From contig NZ_CP128187.1 of the NCBI RefSeq assembly GCF_035207705.1, positions 248,001 to 312,000 of the forward strand: DNA of 64,000 nucleotides, written 5' to 3'. Positions 27,828 through 36,820 of this stretch are shown here, piece by piece. The notes under the pieces are model-generated. The model worked only from the letters and a program-made list of their open reading frames with translations. It had not been told where the DNA came from and searched no databases. This stretch comes from Maribacter sp. BPC-D8. Its GTDB lineage: Bacteria > Bacteroidota > Bacteroidia > Flavobacteriales > Flavobacteriaceae. Made by a program: the position numbers and the translations under genes. Position 1 is the first letter of the stretch. Every line of letters begins with the position of its first letter.

Positions 27828-27860
27828 AAGCTCGGGGTGGTTCCTGAGCTTTTTTTTTTA
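27828..27860 (+). terminator. Terminator-like hairpin with T-run on the plus strand, no plus gene before it
   Basis: AAGCTCGGG / CCTGAGCTT forms a 9-bp stem with one G.U pair and a 6-nt loop, followed by ten T. The nearest upstream plus-strand gene ends at 27136, almost 700 bp earlier. Confidence 0.8.
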
Positions 27861-27962
27861 AAATAAATGTAAGGTGAAAAGATAAGTATCGACTTAGTGT
27901 TTGAATACAGATTGTTATGAAAAAGATTTTTTAAGTATTCGGTTTGATAATTAGTTGATTGA

Positions 27963-27988
27963 AAAGCCCGGGTGATTACCGGGCTTTT
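27963..27988 (-). terminator. Terminator hairpin downstream of the SIMPL gene
   Basis: AAAGCCCGG and CCGGGCTTT form a perfect 9-bp stem with loop GTGATTA. T-rich flanks follow on both strands; the position 56 bp past the SIMPL stop suggests it acts on the minus strand. Confidence 0.75.
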
Positions 27989-28043
27989 ATATTTAATATA
28001 TTCTTTACCTGATCAGTAAATGACATTGATCAAAGTAGTACTA

Positions 28044-28769
28044 TCACTTCACTTTATATTCTAAGCGCATGGTAATAGATGCTGTTTTATTTTTAGATGA
28101 GGTGTTATAAGCGCCTCCCCAACTATAATCTTCACCAGAATTTTGACCTGTAATCTGAAAAACGCCCATGTTAGCAGAAACCAAATCACCTAAATTACTG
28201 CCTGCATTTTCAGCTATTTTTTCAGCACGTATTCTAGCATCTTCGGTAGCTTTCGAAATCATTTCAATTTTAAGGTCGGCTAATTTGGTGTAGTAATATC
28301 TTGGTGGTGACGAGTTGAACTGCACCCCTTTATTCAATAATTCTGTAATTTCTCGCGAAACACCTTCAATCAAGGCAACATCTTCAGATTCTATTTTTAA
28401 AGTTTGAATTAATTGATAACCTCTAAAAATACTACCAACGTAATTTCCATTTTCATATTGGTTATCTCGCATTTCGGTAGTTTGTACACTATTAAAAATT
28501 ATACTGCTCGCATCAATACCTTTTGAGGTTAAATATTGGCGAACGACCTCTTTATCACTATTTAATTGATCAAAAGCTGTCTTTAATACGGTACTATTTG
28601 TAGAAAATTGACCTTCCCAAACAATAAGATCAGAAGTGAAATTTTCATTACCTAAACCGGTAACAGAAATCATTTGTGGCGGGTTCGCCCTTTGTATATA
28701 TGCGTTACCCAAAAAATAAGCAGCGATAACAATTGCTACTCCAAAAATTAATGCACTAACGTGTTTCAT
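28044..28769 (-). CDS. SIMPL domain (DUF541) exported protein
   Basis: 241 residues with an N-terminal signal anchor (VSALIFGVAIVIAAYFLGNAYI). The remainder matches the SIMPL/DUF541 fold: MISVTGLGNENFTSDLIVWE near residue 33, a central region with IIFNSVQTTEMRD, and KATEDARIRAEKIAENAGSN near residue 180, which is the most conserved part. SIMPL proteins such as E. coli YggE are linked to oxidative-stress tolerance and some form periplasmic assemblies. Divergent from guaA with 74 bp between starts. Confidence 0.88.
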   Translation of the reverse strand: MKHVSALIFGVAIVIAAYFLGNAYIQRANPPQMISVTGLGNENFTSDLIVWEGQFSTNSTVLKTAFDQLNSDKEVVRQYLTSKGIDASSIIFNSVQTTEMRDNQYENGNYVGSIFRGYQLIQTLKIESEDVALIEGVSREITELLNKGVQFNSSPPRYYYTKLADLKIEMISKATEDARIRAEKIAENAGSNLGDLVSANMGVFQITGQNSGEDYSWGGAYNTSSKNKTASITMRLEYKVK

Positions 28770-28832
28770 GAAAAATATTTAAAATAGAGTTTAAATATAA
28801 CAAAAGATCCTTTTCAAGAACCGCCAATTTGC

Positions 28833-28840
28833 TATTTTTG
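28833..28840 (+). promoter_or_regulatory. Putative -7 promoter box of guaA
   Basis: TATTTTTG ends only 3 bp before the ATG at 28844. If used, transcription would begin at or inside the start codon region, which would mean a leaderless or nearly leaderless mRNA, or else use of a later start. Confidence 0.4.
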
Positions 28841-28843
28841 CCC

Positions 28844-30376
28844 ATGCAAAATAAAGTCCTGATACTAGATTTTGGTTCACAATACACCCAATTGATTGGA
28901 AGACGCGTACGTGAGCTAAATATTTTCTCTGAAATTAAACCTTATAATAAACTACCCAAAGACCTTTCTGAGTATAAAGCGGTGATTCTTTCTGGATCTC
29001 CTTTATCGGTTAGGGGCGAAGATGCCGTTCACCCGGATCTGTCCGAAATACGTGGTAAAAAACCATTATTGGGCGTTTGTTATGGCGCACAGTATTTAGC
29101 ACATTTTCACGGCGGTAGTGTAGAGAAATCTAATACAAGAGAATATGGTCGTGCCAACCTTAGCTTTATAAAGGAGAACGAACCATTTTTTGATAAAGTA
29201 AGTACAGGTAGCCAAGTGTGGATGAGCCATGCAGATACTATTAAGCACCTACCTGAGAATACGACCTTATTGGCAAGTACCCATGATGTGGAGAATGCAG
29301 CCTTTAAGTTTGAAGGGGAAGAAACCTATGCAATTCAGTTTCACCCAGAAGTATATCACTCAAAGGATGGAAAACAAGTATTGGAGAACTTTTTGGTAAA
29401 TATTGCCGGAATGGAACAAACTTGGACTCCCGATGCTTTTGTGGATAAAACGGTAGCAGAGTTAAAGGAAAAGATTGGCGATGAAAAGGTGATTTTAGGA
29501 TTGTCTGGCGGAGTAGATTCTACCGTTGCAGCAGTTTTATTACATAAAGCAATAGGCAAAAACCTTCATTGTATATTCGTAAATAACGGACTTTTAAGAA
29601 AAAACGAGTTTGGCGATGTATTGAAGCAATACGAGGGTATGGGCTTAAATGTAAAAGGTGTAGATGCTTCGGCACGTTTTTTGGATGATTTAGCTGGTGA
29701 GAGTGATCCAGAGACCAAAAGAAAAACAATTGGTCGTGTATTTATAGAAGTTTTTGATGATGAATCGCATTTGGTTGAAAATGCAAAATGGTTGGCACAG
29801 GGTACAATTTATCCTGATGTTATCGAATCTGTATCAGCAACCGGTGGTCCGTCACAAACCATAAAGAGTCACCATAATGTAGGTGGTTTGCCAGATTACA
29901 TGAAATTGAAAGTGGTAGAGCCTTTGAAAATGTTATTTAAAGATGAGGTTAGAAGAGTAGGAGCTAGCTTGGGTATCGACAAGGCATTGTTGGGTAGACA
30001 TCCTTTTCCTGGTCCTGGTTTGGCAATTCGTATTCTTGGAGATATCACTCCAGAGAAAGTAGCTATTCTACAAGAAGTAGATGCTATTTTTATTGACGGA
30101 TTAAAAAAATGGGACTTGTATGATAAAGTATGGCAAGCAGGTGCTATGTTACTGCCTGTAAATAGTGTTGGTGTAATGGGTGATGAGCGTACGTATGAAA
30201 AATGTGTAGCGCTTAGAGCTGTAGAAAGTACAGATGGTATGACAGCCGATTGGGTGAATTTGCCATACGAGTTTCTACAAAAAACATCAAATGATATTAT
30301 TAATAAAGTCCCTGGGGTGAATCGTGTCGTATATGATATAAGTTCAAAGCCACCAGCAACAATAGAATGGGAATAG
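28844..30376 (+). CDS. guaA: GMP synthase (glutamine-hydrolysing)
   Basis: GuaA converts XMP to GMP using ATP and glutamine. I place the start at the ATG at 28844 ([20 protein letters not shown]), since the five extra codons from 28829 are not conserved-looking. The 510-residue product has the class-I glutamine amidotransferase domain (nucleophile Cys79 in GVCYGAQY, His/Glu in FHPEVYHS), the ATP pyrophosphatase domain with P-loop SGGVDST, and the C-terminal dimerisation domain ([15 protein letters not shown] and final PPATIEWE). Complete. It leads a run of four genes: the LysM protein starts 1 bp after its stop. Confidence 0.97.
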   Translation: MQNKVLILDFGSQYTQLIGRRVRELNIFSEIKPYNKLPKDLSEYKAVILSGSPLSVRGEDAVHPDLSEIRGKKPLLGVCYGAQYLAHFHGGSVEKSNTREYGRANLSFIKENEPFFDKVSTGSQVWMSHADTIKHLPENTTLLASTHDVENAAFKFEGEETYAIQFHPEVYHSKDGKQVLENFLVNIAGMEQTWTPDAFVDKTVAELKEKIGDEKVILGLSGGVDSTVAAVLLHKAIGKNLHCIFVNNGLLRKNEFGDVLKQYEGMGLNVKGVDASARFLDDLAGESDPETKRKTIGRVFIEVFDDESHLVENAKWLAQGTIYPDVIESVSATGGPSQTIKSHHNVGGLPDYMKLKVVEPLKMLFKDEVRRVGASLGIDKALLGRHPFPGPGLAIRILGDITPEKVAILQEVDAIFIDGLKKWDLYDKVWQAGAMLLPVNSVGVMGDERTYEKCVALRAVESTDGMTADWVNLPYEFLQKTSNDIINKVPGVNRVVYDISSKPPATIEWE

Positions 30377-30377
30377 T

Positions 30378-32594
30378 ATGAAATACATGTTTAATCAAAT
30401 TTACTTAATTGGGTCATTTTGTTTATTAGTGTCTTGCACGGCAATGGCACAAAAATTCAATACCCATCAAGTAAGATCAGGAGAAACTTTAGAAAGCATT
30501 TCTAAAATGTACGGAGTTTCAACCTCAAGTATATTACAGTATAATAAGGAAATTAAGGAAGGTCAGAAGCTGAGATCGAATACGATATTGGTAGTGCCGG
30601 GTAAAAAGATAGTTGAGCAAACTAGTACTCCGGCTTCTAATACTCCGACCTCTAGTACGGTAACAACAATAGTAAATACAAGAGTAGTTCAAGATTCGGT
30701 AAAGGCAAGAGAACCTATTGGGTATACAGAGCACCGTGTCAAGAAAAAGGAAACAATTTTTGGCATTACTCAAATGTATAATATTACAGAAGATGAGTTG
30801 AAAAAATACAATCCGAAATTGTATGCTTCACCACTTCAAAAGAAGATGGATTTACGTATTCCGAAATATCGAGCTCCTAAAGTTGAAGAAGTAGTTGATA
30901 ATCAAGATGATTTAGAAAAGTACATTGTTGCGGCAAAAGAAACAAGGTGGAGTATAGCTCATAAATATGGTGTTACTGTTGAAAGAATGCTAGAGCTAAA
31001 CCCGGGATTGTCGACAGCTAATAATTATTTATCTGAAGGATATGAATTGTTGATGCCTAAAATAGCAGGTAGTACAGTTAAAAATCAGGTAACACAATTA
31101 TATACTTCATATACGGTACCTGCCAAAATGAATTTCTATCGTTTAGAAAAGGAGTTTGGTGTAAAGTCTGACGAGATAGTTCGCCTGAACCCTGAGATTA
31201 CAGAACGTGGCGGATTAAAAGAAGGTATGGTTATTCGCATACCTGAGCAGAAAATCGAAACAGGAGTAATAAATACAGATAACTATATTTTTTATGAGGT
31301 TAAACCAAAGCAAAATGAGTTTCGATTAACTAGAAAATTCGGTATGACATGGTCAGAACTGGTTGCCTTAAATCCCGATTTAAAAGACGGTTTAAAAGCA
31401 GGTATGGTTTTAAAACTGCCAAAAGATAAAGTTGGTGATTTTGAGGTGAGAAATGCGCTAGTTCTAGATAAAGTAAATTTATTAGATAGTATAAATGTTG
31501 GTGTTACACCAAAGGTATTGTTCTTATTACCGTTTAGGTTGGATAAGGTTAATTTAGAGAATAAGGAGAGTTCAGAAAAAACTATTGATTCACGAAGAGA
31601 TATGACCGTTAGTTTAGGTCTGTATTCGGGTGCCTTGGTAGCAATTGATTCTATGAAATCATTGGGCGTTTCAATAGATGTCAAAACATTAGATAATCAA
31701 TTAGATTTGGCGAAAACCAAGCAGTTGTTGCAAGCGGAACAGTTAGGTGATTATAGTGCTGTTTTCGGACCTTTAGATGCGCCATCTCTTAAAGAAACCG
31801 CTGTGCAGGCATCTAAATTTAATGTACCAGTGTTAGCACCGGTAAATGCTAAGAGCGATATTAGTTTAGATAATGTTTTCTTCTCTTATACAGAAGAAGA
31901 AGTATTGTGGAAACATATGTTAGATTATGTAGAAGCTAACCATAAAGATGAAACACTTTTAATTATCGCAGATGAGGATAATAAAAAGGAGAAAGAAGCG
32001 ATTCTAAAACGTTTTCCAACAGCGAAAGTGGTTGTAGTAAAAGAAGAAGAGAAGAATATAGGTATCAATAGAGATAAATTACAAACCCTATTATCTGATG
32101 ATGTTTCGAACTGGGTATTTGTTGAATCTGATAATTATAAGTTGATTGCGAGTGTAGTGTCAATTTTAAACTCATTTAATAATACTGCCTTTGATGCCGT
32201 AGCAGGTAAAGACAAGGTTAATGTTCGCATGTTTACGACAGATATGAATTCAGCTTTTGAAAACGATGTTATTTCAAATACACATCTATCGAATTTGAAG
32301 TTTACGTATCCTTCAGTAAATCGTCCAGTGAAAAATAATTCATTCGTTGAGCGTTATAGAAAACGTTTTGGCGATGATCCAGATAGATATGCAGTAAGAG
32401 GTTTTGATCTTACCTATGATCTTTTGTTGAAACTAGCTTACAACAATAGCTTAATTGATGTTTCTAGATTTGTTGGTGAAACAGAATACAGTGGTAATAA
32501 ATTCAATTACCAGAGAAAGGGTGTTGCAGGGTATTACAATCAATCATCTTATATTATGATGATAGATGATTTAAGAATTAAAACTATAGAGTAA
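30378..32594 (+). CDS. LysM-repeat protein fused to periplasmic-binding-like domain
   Basis: 738 residues. The signal is at 1-25; it may be a lipoprotein (LVSC, Cys20) or be cut after AMAQ. Five LysM-type repeats can be read: about 27-74 (HQVRSGETLESISKMYGVS), 113-166 (HRVKKKETIFGITQMYNI), 178-227 (ETRWSIAHKYGV), 242-290 and 300-349 (NEFRLTRKFGM). LysM binds peptidoglycan GlcNAc units. Residues about 375-738 look like a type-1 periplasmic binding fold (VLFLLPFRLDK, then VFGPLDAPSLKETAVQASKF, AVRGFDLTYDLLLKLA). The fusion suggests a wall-anchored sensor or an LpoA-like regulator of peptidoglycan synthesis. Co-transcribed with guaA, OsmC and DUF922. Confidence 0.88.
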   Translation: MKYMFNQIYLIGSFCLLVSCTAMAQKFNTHQVRSGETLESISKMYGVSTSSILQYNKEIKEGQKLRSNTILVVPGKKIVEQTSTPASNTPTSSTVTTIVNTRVVQDSVKAREPIGYTEHRVKKKETIFGITQMYNITEDELKKYNPKLYASPLQKKMDLRIPKYRAPKVEEVVDNQDDLEKYIVAAKETRWSIAHKYGVTVERMLELNPGLSTANNYLSEGYELLMPKIAGSTVKNQVTQLYTSYTVPAKMNFYRLEKEFGVKSDEIVRLNPEITERGGLKEGMVIRIPEQKIETGVINTDNYIFYEVKPKQNEFRLTRKFGMTWSELVALNPDLKDGLKAGMVLKLPKDKVGDFEVRNALVLDKVNLLDSINVGVTPKVLFLLPFRLDKVNLENKESSEKTIDSRRDMTVSLGLYSGALVAIDSMKSLGVSIDVKTLDNQLDLAKTKQLLQAEQLGDYSAVFGPLDAPSLKETAVQASKFNVPVLAPVNAKSDISLDNVFFSYTEEEVLWKHMLDYVEANHKDETLLIIADEDNKKEKEAILKRFPTAKVVVVKEEEKNIGINRDKLQTLLSDDVSNWVFVESDNYKLIASVVSILNSFNNTAFDAVAGKDKVNVRMFTTDMNSAFENDVISNTHLSNLKFTYPSVNRPVKNNSFVERYRKRFGDDPDRYAVRGFDLTYDLLLKLAYNNSLIDVSRFVGETEYSGNKFNYQRKGVAGYYNQSSYIMMIDDLRIKTIE

Positions 32595-32999
32595 ATGACA
32601 TCAAAAGTTACATACAACGGAGAGTTAAGAACAGAATGTGTTCATTTAAAATCGAACGATTCTTTCGTGACAGATGCACCAGTAGATAACAATGGTTTAG
32701 GTCAGGCATTTTCACCAACCGATACCGTTGCCACAGGTTTGGCAAGTTGTATGTTAACAATGATGGGTATTAAGGCAAACGGATTAGAGGTAGACTTAAA
32801 AGGTACTACGGCATCTGTTACCAAGCACATGGCTGCTTCACCTAGAAGAATATCTAAAATAGAAGTGGAAGTTCATTTACCAAAAGATATTTCAGATAAG
32901 AATAGAAAAATTTTGGTGCACACGGCAAATACATGCCCTGTGCACTATAGTTTGCATCCAGATATTGAGAAAGTAATCACTTATAATTGGGACTTATAA
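32595..32999 (+). CDS. OsmC/Ohr-like family protein
   Basis: 134 residues. The OsmC fold is recognisable by DNNGLGQAFSPTDTVATGLA near the start, the first active-site Cys in ASCMLTMMGIKA, and the second in TANTCPVHYSL. OsmC-type proteins reduce organic hydroperoxides with a thiol cofactor; the bacillithiol pathway implied by bshC would be a plausible partner, but this is inference. Starts at the base after the LysM stop and overlaps the DUF922 gene by 13 bp. Confidence 0.92.
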   Translation: MTSKVTYNGELRTECVHLKSNDSFVTDAPVDNNGLGQAFSPTDTVATGLASCMLTMMGIKANGLEVDLKGTTASVTKHMAASPRRISKIEVEVHLPKDISDKNRKILVHTANTCPVHYSLHPDIEKVITYNWDL

Positions 33000-33523
33000 A
33001 AAAGGCACATTTTGTTTTATTTCTTTTAGCACTGCTAAACATTTCATATGTAGCGGCTCAAGAAGTAGTGTCTTGGGAACCTGAATTTAGATTTACTTGG
33101 AACGATTTTAAAGGTGCTGCTCCCATAACTTCAAGAGCAGCGGCAACCACGGCAAGTGGTATTACCTATCGCTTTTCCACTTTTTACGAGAATAGCGAGT
33201 TAAATGTAGATTATAAGGTATTCGCTTATTTCTACCCAACAAAGTCGTGGTACAAACCAAAGTTATGTAACGATGTCACCTTATTACATGAGCAATTGCA
33301 TTTCGATATTACCGAGCTCTATGCACGTAAATTGCGAAAGCAATTAGCAGAGACAAAATTTACGAAGAATGTAAAAGAAGAGATTCGTAAAATCTATAAA
33401 GCTACCATTCGACAATTGAACGACTTTCAAAATAAATACGATTCAGAAACTAACTACTCAAGAAATTTACCTGTGCAAGAACGGTGGGTAAAAGAGATAG
33501 AGGAAGCTTTAAGCAAACACTAA
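32987..33523 (+). CDS. DUF922-like secreted putative metalloprotease
   Basis: 178 residues. The best start is a TTG at 32987, overlapping the end of the OsmC gene; it provides a signal peptide (IKKAHFVLFLLALLNISYVA). The body resembles DUF922 zinc proteases: WEPEFRFTWNDFKGAAP at about 30-45 and a probable metal site HEQLHFDITELYARKLRKQL (His101, Glu102, His105, an HExxH motif). Members of this family are small exported zinc-dependent peptidases. Last gene of the guaA run; the intergenic repeat region follows. Confidence 0.8.
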   Translation: MGLIKKAHFVLFLLALLNISYVAAQEVVSWEPEFRFTWNDFKGAAPITSRAAATTASGITYRFSTFYENSELNVDYKVFAYFYPTKSWYKPKLCNDVTLLHEQLHFDITELYARKLRKQLAETKFTKNVKEEIRKIYKATIRQLNDFQNKYDSETNYSRNLPVQERWVKEIEEALSKH

Positions 33524-33713
33524 GTTAATAGTGAAATAGTTGATTCGTTTTAAATCGGAGTTTAATTATTTAATAAGAACTATTAGTTATCCTTTATTAT
33601 AGCCTTTCCATAAAAATAAATTCAATGACTGAATTAATAATTCATCATCTTGTAACTTGCCAATTTCAATACTAATAAGAGCTATATTTTTTTAGGTCAA
33701 AAAAGGTAAGAGT

Positions 33714-33753
33714 TCCTAAAGTAAAAAACAGCTTGCTGTTTTTTACTTTAGGA
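33714..33753. repeat. Perfect inverted repeat, 19-bp arms, 2-nt spacer
   Basis: TCCTAAAGTAAAAAACAGC (33714-33732) and its exact complement GCTGTTTTTTACTTTAGGA (33735-33753) are separated by TT. It can form a long hairpin on either strand and may act as a terminator for the convergent genes at 33523 and 33891, though the T run lies inside the stem. The right arm shares its last base with the first tandem repeat unit. Confidence 0.9.
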
Positions 33754-33879
33754 CTAACCACTAGTTCACTAACCACTAGTTCACTAACCACTAGTTCACT
33801 AACCACTAGTTCACTAACCACTAGTTCACTAACCACTAGTTCACTAACCACTAGTTCACTAACCACTAATTCACTAACC
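33753..33879. repeat. Tandem repeat, 15-bp unit, eight copies plus a partial
   Basis: ACTAACCACTAGTTC repeats exactly from 33753 to 33857 (seven copies); the eighth (33858-33872) has one change (CTAATTC), and a partial ninth follows. Each unit contains ACTAGT, itself a palindrome. No spacers, so not a CRISPR array. Confidence 0.95.
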
Positions 33880-33890
33880 GCCTAAACAAA

Positions 33891-34760
33891 TCACACATCA
33901 CAAATAGTAACTCCTTGTTTTAGTGCAGCAATTTTATCATCCCAGCTGGGTACGAATTCTTGCGCTACGTGTCCCGTATATCCGGTTTTTAAAATAGCCT
34001 TCATTACTGCAGGGTAGAAAATTTCTTGAGTTTCATCTATCTCGTGTCTACCAGGGTTTCCGCCAGTATGGTAGTGTCCGTAATATTGGTGGTAATCTTC
34101 AATATTTCTAATGATATCACCTTCCATAATTTGCATGTGGTAAATATCATAAAGCAGTTTAAAATGTTCAGAACCAATAGCTTCGCATAGCGATACGCCC
34201 CATTCAGAGGTGTCGCACATATAATCTTTATGATTTACCTTACTATTTAGCAGTTCCATCTGTAAAACTACGCCATGCTTTTCTGCCAATGGCATAAGTT
34301 TTTTAAGACCTAAAGCGCAATTTCGCAACCCGACTAAATCGTTCATTCCGTTTCTATTTCCGCTAAAACAGATCAAGTTGGTATAGCCTGCTTCTGCCAC
34401 TAAGGGTATTACGCGCTCGTAATCGGCAATTAACTCCTCATGTAAAGAAAGGTCGTTAAAGCCTTTTTCTATGCCCATACCTGCACCCCAACACATAGAG
34501 GCGTGAATATTATATTTTTTAAGAAGTGGAAATTCATCTGGTCCAACTAAATCAATCGATCTGATATCTAATTCTACTAAATTTTTAAGAAAATCTTCAA
34601 AAGGGATACTTCCATAGCACCAATAACAAACACTATGGTTAATATTGTACTTTAGTTTAGCATCAGTTTCAAGGTTTTTATCGCTTGCCGCTGCTGCTGA
34701 AGTAGTTAAGAATCCGACAGAGGCAGCCGCTGAGGTTCCAATAAAATTTCTTCTTTTCAT
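33891..34760 (-). CDS. Tat-exported hydroxypyruvate isomerase-like TIM-barrel protein
   Basis: 289 residues with an N-terminal twin-arginine type signal (MKRRNFIGTSAAASVGFLTT). The body is an AP-endonuclease-2-like TIM barrel close to hydroxypyruvate isomerases: VCYWCYGSIPFEDFL, the Glu ligand region in VVLQMELLNSKVNH, DIYHMQIMEGDIIRNI (Asp and His ligands) and GHYHTGGNPGRHEIDETQEI with the final Glu in AQEFVPS. Metal ligands appear intact. Secretion by Tat fits a folded, metal-containing enzyme acting in the periplasm on a sugar or keto-acid. The exact reaction cannot be inferred. Confidence 0.88.
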   Translation of the reverse strand: MKRRNFIGTSAAASVGFLTTSAAAASDKNLETDAKLKYNINHSVCYWCYGSIPFEDFLKNLVELDIRSIDLVGPDEFPLLKKYNIHASMCWGAGMGIEKGFNDLSLHEELIADYERVIPLVAEAGYTNLICFSGNRNGMNDLVGLRNCALGLKKLMPLAEKHGVVLQMELLNSKVNHKDYMCDTSEWGVSLCEAIGSEHFKLLYDIYHMQIMEGDIIRNIEDYHQYYGHYHTGGNPGRHEIDETQEIFYPAVMKAILKTGYTGHVAQEFVPSWDDKIAALKQGVTICDV

Positions 34761-34820
34761 GTTAATTGAATTGTAGTTTGAGTAGTTGATTCTTTAAAGA
34801 TAATTTTTTTAGATTTAAAA

Positions 34821-35063
34821 ATGGAAATTAATCCAGATAAGCAGAAGTTAATAGAATTGGCACACTACCGAATGCCATTTGGTAAGTATAAGGGTAAGTA
34901 TCTTATCGATTTACCAGAGCCATATTTGGTGTGGTTTAATCAAAAAGGATTTCCTGATGGTAAATTGGGAGATTTATTGCGTTCTATGTTAGAAATCAAA
35001 ACAAACGGCTTAGAATCGATAATTCGAAAAATACAAAAACATTTTCCTAAAGAAACCCGTTAA
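34821..35063 (+). CDS. DUF3820 small protein
   Basis: 80 residues. The core reads LAHYRMPFGKYKGKYLIDLP then EPYLVWFNQKGFP, the short DUF3820 motif. It is also visible as the C-terminal part of the exonuclease at 4023-4799 (FGKHKGKKVHAVLE...YFGWMLNADFP). The family is of unknown function; the association with a nuclease hints at nucleic-acid work. The gene is divergent from the TIM-barrel gene and lies 50 bp ahead of pyrG, which has its own -7 box. Confidence 0.85.
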   Translation: MEINPDKQKLIELAHYRMPFGKYKGKYLIDLPEPYLVWFNQKGFPDGKLGDLLRSMLEIKTNGLESIIRKIQKHFPKETR

Positions 35064-35080
35064 GTTCTAACCTCAATTTG

Positions 35081-35088
35081 TAACTTTG
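35081..35088 (+). promoter_or_regulatory. Putative -7 promoter box of pyrG
   Basis: TAACTTTG matches TAnnTTTG, 25 bp before the pyrG ATG and just past the DUF3820 stop. Confidence 0.5.
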
Positions 35089-35098
35089 TGTCCCGTAA

Positions 35099-36751
<1,653 letters not shown>

Positions 36752-36767
36752 ACATCATATTTGGACA

Positions 36768-36775
36768 TATATTTG
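36768..36775 (+). promoter_or_regulatory. Putative promoter of yidC
   Basis: TATATTTG at 36768-36775 matches the -7 box; a TTG at 36743-36745 lies 22 bp upstream, within the 17-23 bp spacing reported for this promoter type. The yidC ATG is 45 bp further on. Confidence 0.5.
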
Positions 36776-36820
36776 CTTTCTTAAAAATTCAAAATATTCC
36801 CAATTAATTAGAAATACCAC

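Larger units (their letters stand above)
27679..28043. other. 365-bp intergenic stretch with two terminator-like hairpins
   Basis: No ORF of convincing length on either strand. It holds two strong hairpins (27828-27860 and 27963-27988) 100 bp apart. The nearest genes both read on the minus strand: the flavin protein starts at its left border and the SIMPL gene ends at its right border. The second hairpin can serve the SIMPL gene; the first has its T run on the plus strand, where no gene is seen. Confidence 0.7.
33524..33890. other. 367-bp intergenic stretch with hairpin and 15-bp tandem repeats
   Basis: The first ~190 bp are AT-rich with no gene. The rest holds a long perfect inverted repeat (33714-33753) running directly into eight tandem 15-bp units. 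A minus-strand frame of 64 codons crosses the repeats (SELVV units) but it is a by-product of a repeat length divisible by three. Confidence 0.8.

Noticed and set aside
33672..33866. Minus-strand 64-codon ORF with SELVV repeats
   Set aside because: It arises from a 15-bp repeat (a multiple of three) crossing an intergenic array; no ribosome-binding site or homology.
33753..33879. CRISPR-like array
   Set aside because: Units are contiguous with no spacers, and no cas genes occur in the window.
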